64,000 nucleotides of DNA from Pedobacter kyungheensis (GTDB lineage: Bacteria; Bacteroidota; Bacteroidia; Sphingobacteriales; Sphingobacteriaceae), in contig NZ_JSYN01000004.1 in assembly GCF_000812965.1 (NCBI RefSeq), positions 1 to 64,000 on the forward strand, written 5' to 3'. Numbering within the stretch: position 1 is the first letter of the stretch; every line of letters begins with the position of its first letter. Made by a program: the position numbers and the translations under genes. This document shows, piece after piece, positions 45,283 to 53,621 of this stretch. Below the pieces are notes generated by a model. The model saw only the letters and a program-made list of their open reading frames with translations, was not told the origin of the DNA and ran no database searches.

Positions 45283-48200
45283 ATGGGCAGCGCACTGGCA
45301 TATAGCAATTCTCAACCGAAGTCTGTTACACACAACAGGCCCGGAACAGGCTGTATCCAGGCTAAGCTAAAAGTTGGTGCTGTAAACGATCCGCAGGAAA
45401 AAGAAGCCGATCAGGTTGCAGAGCGGGTAATGCGGATGCCCTCAAGTGCGGGTTTTGCCATGGCGGGAGCAGGTAACACTGCGCCTGAAATGAAAGTACA
45501 ACGCAAATGTTCAGGCTGTGAGCAAAAAGAAAAAATAGCGCGTAAAGAAGAAGAATTAAAGGAAATAGATCAACCCGGGGTATTACAAGCCAAGGCTGGC
45601 AGTGGTTTTGCAGCAGGTGGAACTGCGCCGGCCAGCGTTCAATCCGGAATAGCAGCAACCAAAGGGGGCGGGACAAGCCTACCACGGCATGTAAGTGCAG
45701 ATTTAGGTGGTAAAATGGGCGCCGATTTTTCTGGCGTACGCATTCACGATAATACACATGCCGCGAAAATGACTGCACATGTCAACGCCAGGGCATTTAC
45801 AGTTGGCAATAACATTTATTTCAACCAGGGCGAGTACAATCCAAATTCCTCCGGTGGAAAATTCCTTTTGGCCCACGAGCTTACGCATACCATCCAGCAG
45901 GGCGGAAGTGTGAAGCGAAAAACAAAGGAGAAGGATAAAAAATTACAGCGGAAAGCTGAACCTGAAAAAATAAAGCGGAAAGAAGAGCGCAAGGAAATTC
46001 TGCGGGTGGTAAAAGAACCTGAGCAAATCAATCGCTGCGCCTGCAATGATGAGCAGGTGCAACGCTGGTCGTTAGGCGAGTGGCTGGCTGATAGTGCCTG
46101 GGAAATTGTAGAAACCATTGCGCCTGCCGAATTTGTACAGGTGCTTAGGGAAATTAGCAGTAAAGGTATTTTAGGCTTCCTGCGAGAAAAACTGATGGCC
46201 GGGCTGAACAGGTTATTTGACCGCTTTCCTGCTGTAGGTAGTTTCGTTACCAATTTAATAGCGGTATTCTCGATGCTGTACCAGCGGGTTTCGGCCATTA
46301 TGCAGGCTTTAATTGCCGGCGATTGTGCACCGCTACTGGCTGCTGTTAACGAACTCAAAGAGGTTATTACTACCATCGCTACCGATGCATGGGCAGGTTT
46401 AACCGATTTTGTACGGCCTATTGGTGAGTTTTTCTCCGGTTTGTGGACCTCTTTTGGTGCACCGGTGGTTGATTGGCTCGGACAAACAGCGGCCGACGTA
46501 TGGGCCTGGATGCAGGATATCGGACAGCGGATTTGGGATTGGACATCGCCAGTACGCGAATATGGTTCAATGGCCTGGGATTGGGTGAAATCTACACTGG
46601 GATTTGGTACAGACAGTTCGGGTGCCGAAAATTCAAATGGTGTCATTCAGTGGATCACCGGAAAAGCCGAGGAAGCCTGGACTTCTATTCAAGAAACGAT
46701 CAGGCCTGTAATTGAGCCGGTTCAGCAAATTGCAACCCGGGTAATGGATATTTTGCCGCTCAACGCCATTATGAACCTGCGTGATACAGTGTCTAATTTT
46801 GCTGCCGGTGTTAACGGAATGGCTACTGCAATGGGCGATGATGGATCTGGTGTGGCGGCACAGGCGCAGCAGGCTTCACTTCGTGATACGATTTTGCCGG
46901 CAGTGCAAACCAAAATTGTCGAGGTGCAGCAAGGCATTACCAACGCAGGTTTGTGGGTTGCCGAAAGTGTGGGCGGTTTTGTTGGTCAAATTACAGGTTT
47001 CTATAATTCAGTTGCTTCAAGTTCGATATTCGCAGTGGCAGCGCCAGCAATTGCATGGGTAAACGATACGGCATTAAGTTTAAGCACCTGGGTACAAACC
47101 GGGGTGGTTGATCTGTTTAACATGGCAAGCAGCGGTTTAGGGTATCTGGCAGGTTTTATTCAGCCCATATTAAATGCACTGCAAAGAATAGTCGATACAT
47201 TGAGTGATTTGGCAGGACGGGCAGGCGATTTTATCCTGGGGCCTTTTATGCTCATCCCTGAATGTATCCGAACACCGATAAAAGACTTCCTGATTGAGCA
47301 AATCCTGAGCAGAATTCCTTTGTTTAATCAGATTATGGCTATTGGCGATGTTTGGGCAAGGGCACAACAAATTGTAATGACCATTTTGTACCAGGTGTTT
47401 GTAGATGGCAATTTACCTGGAGCCATGTGGACATTTTTCAGGGAATTGCTGAGCCTGGTAGGTATACCGCCCGAATTGGTTGTTTCGATATTGGCCAATG
47501 CATCGCAGGCTGTGGTCGATATTTTGGGCAATCCGGTTGGTTTCTTCATTAATTTATTGAGTGGTTTGCAACAAGGATTTACTCAGTTTTTTGGTAATAT
47601 CGGCACGCATTTACTATCAGGTGTAGTCAATTGGCTAACCGCCGAAATGCAGGCTTTGGGTATTACACCACCAACTGATTTTTCTTTTGGCTCAATTTTC
47701 AGTTTCATCCTCCAGATTTTAGGCATAACAGTCGACAATATTTTTAATCTGCTGGCTACCAGGATTGGCGAAGAAAGGGCACAAAGGTTACGCGGGATGC
47801 TTGATATGGCTACCGGTGCATGGAGTTTTGTTGCCGATGTGGTAGAGCGTGGACCGGCTGCAATATGGGAGCGCATTCAGGAACAGCTCAGTAATTTATG
47901 GGATACGGTAATCAATAACATTGTAACCTTTATTAACGAACGAATTATGGCTCAGGCAACGGCCTGGCTGTTAAGTATGCTCGATATTTCGGGTATTATG
48001 CCGGTTGTGAACAGTATTTTGGCAGTTTATAGGGCTATTCAGAGTTTTACAGAATATTTTGTACCTATACTGCGCATCATCAATCAGTATGTTACCATGC
48101 TTGCTGATGTGGCCCGCGGAAATATTGCCGGGGCTGCCAATTTCTTAGAAGGTATTTTGGCTAACTCACTCCCCATTATGATCGGATTCCTGGCCAACCA

Positions 48201-49326
48201 GTTCGGTTTTGGCAGAATAGCGACAAGGATGCAGGAAATTTTAACCGCGGTAAAAGTACGGATCGATAACGGAATTCTGTGGGTGATAGATCAGGCCATC
48301 AGGGTTGGCGGAGCCATAATGAATGCAGGAAGGGCAGTTGTAGATGCCATTAGGGGCTGGTGGAACCGGCGAAGACCTTTTGTGGCTGCAGATGGAGAAC
48401 ACCATGAGATGTACTACCAGGGCGAAGGCAGAAATGCCCAACTTTATGTGGCGAGTGCCAATCCACGTCCTGCAAGTTTACTGATTACCCAATTACAAGC
48501 GCAATATGCTGGTGAAACAACTGGTCCGGGTGCGGCTAAAAAACAATTGGCCGATAATGCCAGGGCACTTTATGATAGCCATATTGTAACCTTACTTAAT
48601 GCTGTTAAAGCACTTTCTGACGATCCATCGAACGAAAGTTTAATTGAGCAAAACCCAAATTATCAGCAACTGCTAATTAAAGAAACCGAGCTGATGGAAA
48701 TTCTGCGGCAAATTATGGGTACCGCAACATTGGCCGATGCAAGGCAAAAATATCTTTATGAAGGAGCTGTAGGTACTTATACTGGTGTACCAACGCCTAC
48801 TTATGATAGTGTTACGCCAGATCATCAGCCACAGTGTGCTACCTTAAAAGCTGCTGCCGAAATGGTTTTCGGACCAACAGGTCAGCCGGTTTTCCCGGCA
48901 GGAAATCCGATTTTTAATTTAACCAATGGAAGCCATTGTAGTGGTGCTTATGTGATTAATTTGCATAGCAACAGGCATAATTTTGGCGTAAGCCGAACTT
49001 ATGGTTCTACACCGCATACGGCAAACTTCATCACCCGCACCCAGCCTCGTTTAAGCATGACGCCAACCCGTAGGGCAGCACAGCAAATTGTTGAGTCCGA
49101 GTTAAGGAATGAGCTAAATGCCGATGTTGCACACATCAGAAACACTGTTTTAAATGCCAGCATGGGGGCTGCAACAGTTTGGCGTGATGTTGATGCCGAC
49201 AATATGAACGGTTTAACATTAGCTTTATCAGATAAAACGCAATTGTTCAATTTTGTTAAGAGCAATATTGCACAGGGAGAGCGCCAGATTGCCAACCAGC
49301 CTTTGAATAATATCGTAACCGGATAA
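45283..49326 (+). CDS. DUF4157 zincin-domain giant protein, probable eCIS effector/cargo
   Basis: A 1347-aa protein ending the operon. The N-terminus contains KLKVGAVNDPQEKEADQVAE (29-48) and a VQRKCSGCEQK cluster (73-83), both seen before DUF4157 domains in other eCIS-linked proteins. The DUF4157 domain (about 133-208) starts LPRHVSADLGGKMGADFSGV and has an intact zinc-protease motif HELTH (198-202, Glu199 catalytic). A basic linker follows (210-250). Residues about 270-1030 are a long alanine-, leucine- and tryptophan-rich helical region with nine Trp in 370-434. The C-terminal 300 residues include an unrecognised domain with HQPQC, SHCSGAY and NRHNFGVSRTYG (1181-1241). DUF4157 marks toxins loaded into eCIS particles. 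The activity is unknown, and no immunity gene is visible. Confidence 0.82.
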   Translation: MGSALAYSNSQPKSVTHNRPGTGCIQAKLKVGAVNDPQEKEADQVAERVMRMPSSAGFAMAGAGNTAPEMKVQRKCSGCEQKEKIARKEEELKEIDQPGVLQAKAGSGFAAGGTAPASVQSGIAATKGGGTSLPRHVSADLGGKMGADFSGVRIHDNTHAAKMTAHVNARAFTVGNNIYFNQGEYNPNSSGGKFLLAHELTHTIQQGGSVKRKTKEKDKKLQRKAEPEKIKRKEERKEILRVVKEPEQINRCACNDEQVQRWSLGEWLADSAWEIVETIAPAEFVQVLREISSKGILGFLREKLMAGLNRLFDRFPAVGSFVTNLIAVFSMLYQRVSAIMQALIAGDCAPLLAAVNELKEVITTIATDAWAGLTDFVRPIGEFFSGLWTSFGAPVVDWLGQTAADVWAWMQDIGQRIWDWTSPVREYGSMAWDWVKSTLGFGTDSSGAENSNGVIQWITGKAEEAWTSIQETIRPVIEPVQQIATRVMDILPLNAIMNLRDTVSNFAAGVNGMATAMGDDGSGVAAQAQQASLRDTILPAVQTKIVEVQQGITNAGLWVAESVGGFVGQITGFYNSVASSSIFAVAAPAIAWVNDTALSLSTWVQTGVVDLFNMASSGLGYLAGFIQPILNALQRIVDTLSDLAGRAGDFILGPFMLIPECIRTPIKDFLIEQILSRIPLFNQIMAIGDVWARAQQIVMTILYQVFVDGNLPGAMWTFFRELLSLVGIPPELVVSILANASQAVVDILGNPVGFFINLLSGLQQGFTQFFGNIGTHLLSGVVNWLTAEMQALGITPPTDFSFGSIFSFILQILGITVDNIFNLLATRIGEERAQRLRGMLDMATGAWSFVADVVERGPAAIWERIQEQLSNLWDTVINNIVTFINERIMAQATAWLLSMLDISGIMPVVNSILAVYRAIQSFTEYFVPILRIINQYVTMLADVARGNIAGAANFLEGILANSLPIMIGFLANQFGFGRIATRMQEILTAVKVRIDNGILWVIDQAIRVGGAIMNAGRAVVDAIRGWWNRRRPFVAADGEHHEMYYQGEGRNAQLYVASANPRPASLLITQLQAQYAGETTGPGAAKKQLADNARALYDSHIVTLLNAVKALSDDPSNESLIEQNPNYQQLLIKETELMEILRQIMGTATLADARQKYLYEGAVGTYTGVPTPTYDSVTPDHQPQCATLKAAAEMVFGPTGQPVFPAGNPIFNLTNGSHCSGAYVINLHSNRHNFGVSRTYGSTPHTANFITRTQPRLSMTPTRRAAQQIVESELRNELNADVAHIRNTVLNASMGAATVWRDVDADNMNGLTLALSDKTQLFNFVKSNIAQGERQIANQPLNNIVTG

Positions 49327-49381
49327 ATATGGAAGATTAAAACCTTGCTTTATAAACAATCCGTTTATGGAGCGTTTCAAA

Positions 49382-50362
49382 TTAAGTTAAAAATTCTTTC
49401 TTCACCCATTTATTGTCAGAACTGATTTTACTCCAGCCATTACTTTCTTCGGTAATAAAAACCTCCTGATTTTGAGCTAGTGCCGAAACCTTAGGAAAAT
49501 TGGTGCCAGGACCGCTTCTCACATTCAAAGTACTTGCATTTACCGTTGCTCTCGTTACGGTTTTGGTATAACTGCCATTTACCCAATGCTGTTGTGATCC
49601 GGAAATTTTATACCAGCCGTTTTTTTCTTCATAAACCCGTAAAACTGCACCTAAGGTTGCTGGTGCTACGCTGCTTACTTTTTTACTCTGGGCGTTTGCA
49701 TCTTCCCTGATGTTCAAGCTGTCGGCTGTAACCGCTACATATTTAATTACGTTTTGCGCTGGCTGTGGTACTGCGCCATTTAAGGCAGCGCTAACCAGCG
49801 GTAAGAAATTTTGATTGCAATCTGCAACCTTATTGCCACCAAAAAAGTTGGTGCCGGGGCAGGTTTTGTTGTTGCCAGTACCATTATTTCGAACGCCCGT
49901 AATTAAATTAAACCAATGGTGGTAAACTACTTTATCACTGTTCACAGCAATACCGAACTTTTTGCATAGGGCTGCGGTTAACTTAATGATCGTATTTTGG
50001 TGCTCAGCGGTCATGGTATCCTTGCCTGCATCAAAATTTCCGAGATTTTCTATACATATCGCATTCGAATTAAAACCCAGAATGCAGGCAGGTGTATCCT
50101 CCAGACTTCGGCCTGTTAAAATACTGCCATCTGGAAAAGTAGTAAAGTGCTGGGCAATATCTTTCCAGCCGTTGTGACTTACATGATAACTTTTCATGCC
50201 TTGTTGCAAGTCGAAGTGATTGTTGCCTTTAAAATTTACATAAGAGGGGCTCCAGGTGTGGTGCTCCTGAACATACAAAATGGTTCTGGCGACCCTTAAA
50301 TTTGAAATCCAGGTTTCAAATTCAGAGATGTCCATTTTGGTAAAACCGGATTTACTGGTCAT
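49382..50362 (-). CDS. N-acetylmuramoyl-L-alanine amidase with two SH3b domains, endolysin-like
   Basis: A 326-aa protein with an Amidase_2/PGRP-type zinc domain (about 25-190). Candidate ligands are His34 or His35 (QEHHTWSP), His148 or His149 (VYHHWF) and Cys168 (KTCPGTNF), with Glu105 in the CIENLGNF motif. Two bacterial SH3 repeats follow (about 207-268 and 272-326), suitable for wall binding. It cleaves the amide bond between MurNAc and L-Ala. There is no signal peptide or membrane anchor, so it resembles a phage endolysin more than a housekeeping amidase. It is convergent with the eCIS operon (55-bp gap) and may help release particles. Confidence 0.85.
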   Translation of the reverse strand: MTSKSGFTKMDISEFETWISNLRVARTILYVQEHHTWSPSYVNFKGNNHFDLQQGMKSYHVSHNGWKDIAQHFTTFPDGSILTGRSLEDTPACILGFNSNAICIENLGNFDAGKDTMTAEHQNTIIKLTAALCKKFGIAVNSDKVVYHHWFNLITGVRNNGTGNNKTCPGTNFFGGNKVADCNQNFLPLVSAALNGAVPQPAQNVIKYVAVTADSLNIREDANAQSKKVSSVAPATLGAVLRVYEEKNGWYKISGSQQHWVNGSYTKTVTRATVNASTLNVRSGPGTNFPKVSALAQNQEVFITEESNGWSKISSDNKWVKKEFLT

Positions 50363-50528
50363 AACAAAATTGGTTTAGGTTAATACTAAATAGCTGTTGT
50401 AGGATGGGTGGTTTCGGGGGCTCGCGCCGCCTATATAAATATAGCTAATAGTATTGAAAAAGTATATAACTTTTTTAATATCAGTTTGTTATGTTTTTGT
50501 GTCGATTTTGGTTTTGCCAATCTAAAGT

Positions 50529-52910
50529 TTAAGGTGATTTACCTTTTTCCTTATCTAAAACAGTAAATACCTGTACCAGTCTTTCGCCGCTTTCATCAAC
50601 CAAAGTTAAGGTGTGTTTTCCTGGTGGCGGATTAATTGCCAACTGGTGGAAATTGGTTGTAGTTGTTATGTATTCGTTATCAAGGTGCCAGTATATTTTG
50701 GCGTGTGGGTTCCTGTGCGCAGCGTTGAGTACAATTTTTCCACGCGTGCCATCGAGTTCAAGTGGAATGTACACGGTGGCGTTGTTTTTAGGATAGATGA
50801 GTTCCATCACACTGTTTCCACCCGAAACATCGCAGCCACTTTTAAATGGGGGCAGGCTTTTGTAATCGCTGTTTTTGATTTTATAATAGTATTCCATTGC
50901 TGGTGGTAAAATAAACCAGCTCTTGTGCTGCATCTGGGTTACACTTTCGCATAAATCGGTTACCCGGTAAGCGCCAGTTTTATCGAGATGGATTAATTTA
51001 TGATATGGGCAAACAGCTGTTTTTTCGCCTGCGGGAGGTACTAGTTCTTCTACCACGTTTTCGCAATATTCGCCAGCTTTGTAGCCACTTTGCCTGCAGA
51101 TTTTGAGTTTCTTTAATTTGGTTGCAGGTGTTTCGAACCATTTGCCATTAGGCAACAGCCTGAAAATATCGAACATTACAGGAGCGGCTGCTTCGATACC
51201 CACCAATCCTGGGCGACCTTCGCCATCAGCATTGCCCACCCAAACACAAACCACGTAGTTGGGCGTTAAACCCACTGCCCAGGCATCGCGGAAACCAAAA
51301 CTGGTACCGGTTTTCCAGGCTATGCGTTGCGAAGATGAAAACTGCTCCCATAAGCCCTCATCACCGGGGCGCATCACTTCCTCCATGGCATTAAAAGTGG
51401 CCCAGATAGCTCCATGATCTAAAAATGAATTACGCTGAAGATCGGTTTCATCTTTTTTACTGTCTTTAAGATAGCTGGCTTGCAGGTAATCGTTCGGATT
51501 GTATAACCCTTTGTAGGTATTAAAGTGGTTTAAAGTGCGTGCCATACCCATATAGGTGTTGGCCAGATCCCACATGGTTACTTCGCTGCCACCGAGAATG
51601 AGCGACAAGCCATAATGATCGGCAGGTTGATTAAGCGTACTGATACCGATTTTTTTGAGCTTATCGTAAAAACGTTCATACTTATATTGTTGCAGCATTT
51701 TTACAGCAGGAATATTGAGCGAACGGCTTAAAGCTTTATCAGCAGCGATGGCACCATCGTAACCCAAATCGTAATTTTGCGGCGAATAACCTGCAATTTG
51801 GGTAGGGATATCGGCAATTAGGGTATGTGGCAAAATAAAACCATCGTTCATCATACTGGCATACAAAAACGGTTTTAAAGTGCTCCCTGGACTGCGCAAG
51901 GCCTTTATCATATCCACATGGCTTTGCAGATCAATATTTTCGGGCTGATAAATGTTACCCACGTAACTCACTACCTGGCGGGATCTAACGTCTAAAATCA
52001 ACGCTGAAATATTGTTAATATCGTTTGCCCGGTAGCGGTTGTTGTAACGCTTTAAGATTGCGTTTACCTTGATTTGGATATTTTCATCTAAGGTTGAAGT
52101 AATTCTGGTCGAATTTACATCGAGGTTTTTCTGCTCTGCTTTAAAGCGATTTAACAAATGTGGTGCATTTTGCGGCAGGGGTAAAGGTTTGCCTGGAACA
52201 GGTTCTAGTTTGGATAAATTAGCGGTAGTTTGGTCGATATATTTCAATTTGACCAGTTTATCCAATAAATCGTTTCTCTTTTTGATCAGTTTTTCGGAAT
52301 TTTTACCCGGATGTACCAGCGAAGGACTATTGGGTAACACCGCAAGCGTAGCCATTTCGCCCCAGGAAAGCGTTTTGGCATCGCGACCATAATAGCGCCA
52401 GCTGGCAGCTTCCAAGCCTACTACGTTACTGCCAAAAGGGGCATTGGCGGCATACAGGCCAATGATTTCATCTTTATTGTATTTAATTTCCAGTCGGACA
52501 GCCAGTATCACTTCCAGCAATTTTTGCCAGATGGTTCGATCTTGCTTACGCGAAAGTCGGATTACCTGCATGCTGAGCGTACTGCCACCACTTACCACAC
52601 TTTTAGCCCTGAAATTTTGTTTCATGGCTCTGCCCATGGCCAAAAGATCGACACCAAAATGATGATAGAATCTTTTATCCTCGAAGGCAATGATACAATC
52701 TTTAAATTTTACTGGTACCGAGTCAGCAACTGGAAAACGCCATTGTCCATCGCTGGCTATTGCTGCACTTAGTAAATTACCATTGCGGGCTTCGATAACA
52801 TAAGAGGTAGGTGTTTTAAAAAGCTTTGCCGGTAAGGAAAAAAGAAATACCAAAAGCAGCACCACACACACAATATCGGAAATCAGGAATGCTTTTGGTA
52901 TTTTGTTCAT
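50529..52910 (-). CDS. pbpC: Penicillin-binding protein 1C
   Basis: A 793-aa bifunctional class A PBP. It has one N-terminal membrane anchor (about 8-30). The GT51 glycosyltransferase has catalytic Glu77 (IIAFEDKRFYHHFG) and GGSTLSMQV. The transpeptidase has SxxK at STLK (343-346), SLN (397-399) and KTG near 545 (AWKTGTSFGFRDA). A C-terminal BiPBP_C domain follows (about 700-790). All catalytic residues are present. It pairs with the alpha-2-macroglobulin gene upstream, as in E. coli pbpC-yfhM; the RAYT element lies between them here. Confidence 0.95.
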   Translation of the reverse strand: MNKIPKAFLISDIVCVVLLLVFLFSLPAKLFKTPTSYVIEARNGNLLSAAIASDGQWRFPVADSVPVKFKDCIIAFEDKRFYHHFGVDLLAMGRAMKQNFRAKSVVSGGSTLSMQVIRLSRKQDRTIWQKLLEVILAVRLEIKYNKDEIIGLYAANAPFGSNVVGLEAASWRYYGRDAKTLSWGEMATLAVLPNSPSLVHPGKNSEKLIKKRNDLLDKLVKLKYIDQTTANLSKLEPVPGKPLPLPQNAPHLLNRFKAEQKNLDVNSTRITSTLDENIQIKVNAILKRYNNRYRANDINNISALILDVRSRQVVSYVGNIYQPENIDLQSHVDMIKALRSPGSTLKPFLYASMMNDGFILPHTLIADIPTQIAGYSPQNYDLGYDGAIAADKALSRSLNIPAVKMLQQYKYERFYDKLKKIGISTLNQPADHYGLSLILGGSEVTMWDLANTYMGMARTLNHFNTYKGLYNPNDYLQASYLKDSKKDETDLQRNSFLDHGAIWATFNAMEEVMRPGDEGLWEQFSSSQRIAWKTGTSFGFRDAWAVGLTPNYVVCVWVGNADGEGRPGLVGIEAAAPVMFDIFRLLPNGKWFETPATKLKKLKICRQSGYKAGEYCENVVEELVPPAGEKTAVCPYHKLIHLDKTGAYRVTDLCESVTQMQHKSWFILPPAMEYYYKIKNSDYKSLPPFKSGCDVSGGNSVMELIYPKNNATVYIPLELDGTRGKIVLNAAHRNPHAKIYWHLDNEYITTTTNFHQLAINPPPGKHTLTLVDESGERLVQVFTVLDKEKGKSP

Positions 52911-52932
52911 TGGTTTTTTGAGTGTATTTGTC

Positions 52933-52999
52933 GGTTCGTGGTGACACGACCGAGGCTGAGCATCATTAATTTACGCCATGGTTCGTGTCGCCACGAACC
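52933..52999. repeat. Pair of REP palindromes downstream of the RAYT-like gene
   Basis: GGTTCGTG-TCGC-CACGAACC (52980-52999) is a perfect 8-bp palindrome. GGTTCGTG-GTGA-CACGACC (52933-52951) is a near copy lacking one base. The pair sits between the pbpC start and the transposase stop, in the manner of a BIME. A third copy lies on the other side of the transposase (53589-53608). Confidence 0.75.
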
Positions 53000-53014
53000 C
53001 ATAATTAACTTTAA

Positions 53015-53563
53015 TTAAAACTCCAATCTTAAATCTTTTAAAAATGAATATCTTACTTCATCTTTTTCGTAAAAAGAAGCGGATGAGTATTCGTAATCTT
53101 CAGGTTCATTTGCTAATTGCCAATACTCAGTGCATGGATTATTGTGCAAATAGTTAAGCTTTTGATAAGCCACTTTGGGTGTATATATATGTATTGCCAA
53201 TGAATCTCTCTTCCAAAACTCATAATTCTTATTACTGGCATTAACATAATAATTCAATAACTGGCCCGGATTTAATAATTTTTTAAATTCATGAGCTGTA
53301 TATTTTAAAAAAGAACCCTGTACCGTTTCTTTGCCATTCAGTTCTTTTGTCCGCAAAATAGAATGAATATGGTTAGGCATAATTACAAAAGCAAAAATAT
53401 CAATCTTGTTTAGTCTGCTCAAGTGTTCAAATGAATTTAATATTACTTGCTTAAATTCGGTCGTTAGTAGCAGTTTTTGCCAATTGTTTATGGTTGCCGT
53501 CCAAAAGTAAATTTTACCAATTTCAATGTGGCTTTTTCTTTTCTGTTCGAATAATTTGTCCAT
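53015..53563 (-). CDS. REP-associated tyrosine transposase (RAYT, Y1/IS200-like)
   Basis: A 182-aa protein with the HUH motif in FVIMPNHIHSIL (about 61-72) and a C-terminal segment YQKLNYLHNNPCTEYW with candidate nucleophile tyrosine(s) (about 133-140), followed by PEDYEYSSASFY. Length and architecture match single-domain RAYTs that process REP palindromes in single-stranded form. It is flanked by GGTTCGTG palindromes on both sides and separates pbpC from the alpha-2-macroglobulin gene, so it probably inserted into that unit. The frame is intact. Confidence 0.88.
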   Translation of the reverse strand: MDKLFEQKRKSHIEIGKIYFWTATINNWQKLLLTTEFKQVILNSFEHLSRLNKIDIFAFVIMPNHIHSILRTKELNGKETVQGSFLKYTAHEFKKLLNPGQLLNYYVNASNKNYEFWKRDSLAIHIYTPKVAYQKLNYLHNNPCTEYWQLANEPEDYEYSSASFYEKDEVRYSFLKDLRLEF

Positions 53564-53588
53564 CTCGATTGGTTAATTGTTTAAACTC

Positions 53589-53608
53589 GGTTCGTGTCGC
53601 CCTGAACC
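53589..53608. repeat. REP palindrome upstream of the RAYT-like gene
   Basis: GGTTCGTG-TCGC-CCTGAACC matches the downstream copy at 52980-52999 in the left arm and loop, with changes in the right arm. It lies 26 bp before the transposase start and 14 bp after the alpha-2-macroglobulin stop codon. Confidence 0.7.
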
Positions 53609-53621
53609 ACTAAATTAAAAA

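Larger units (their letters stand above)
22484..49326 (+). other. Extracellular contractile injection system (eCIS) gene cluster
   Basis: Seventeen genes on one strand with gaps of at most 21 bp and several overlaps encode a full contractile injection particle: cap, sheaths, tubes, spike, tip, baseplate, tape measure, AAA+ ATPase and a DUF4157 cargo candidate. The combination of Pvc16/DUF4255, CIS tube-LysM, gp25, CIS tape-measure and AAA+ is diagnostic of eCIS and not of T6SS or ordinary phage tails. No TssJLM membrane complex, capsid, portal, terminase or integrase is present. Organisation resembles the Bacteroidota type exemplified by AlgoCIS of Algoriphagus machipongonensis. Confidence 0.93.

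Noticed and set aside
45816..46646. 276-aa minus-strand frame inside the DUF4157 effector gene
   Set aside because: It is antisense to a well-supported long gene, shows no domain, and its Ser/Phe-rich composition is typical of a reversed reading of Ala/Glu/Trp-rich code.
22484..49326. Interpretation as a type VI secretion system or a prophage
   Set aside because: There are no TssJ, TssL, TssM, ClpV or TssBC-type genes, and no capsid, portal, terminase, integrase or repressor. AAA+, CIS_TMP, DUF4255 and DUF4157 together fit eCIS.
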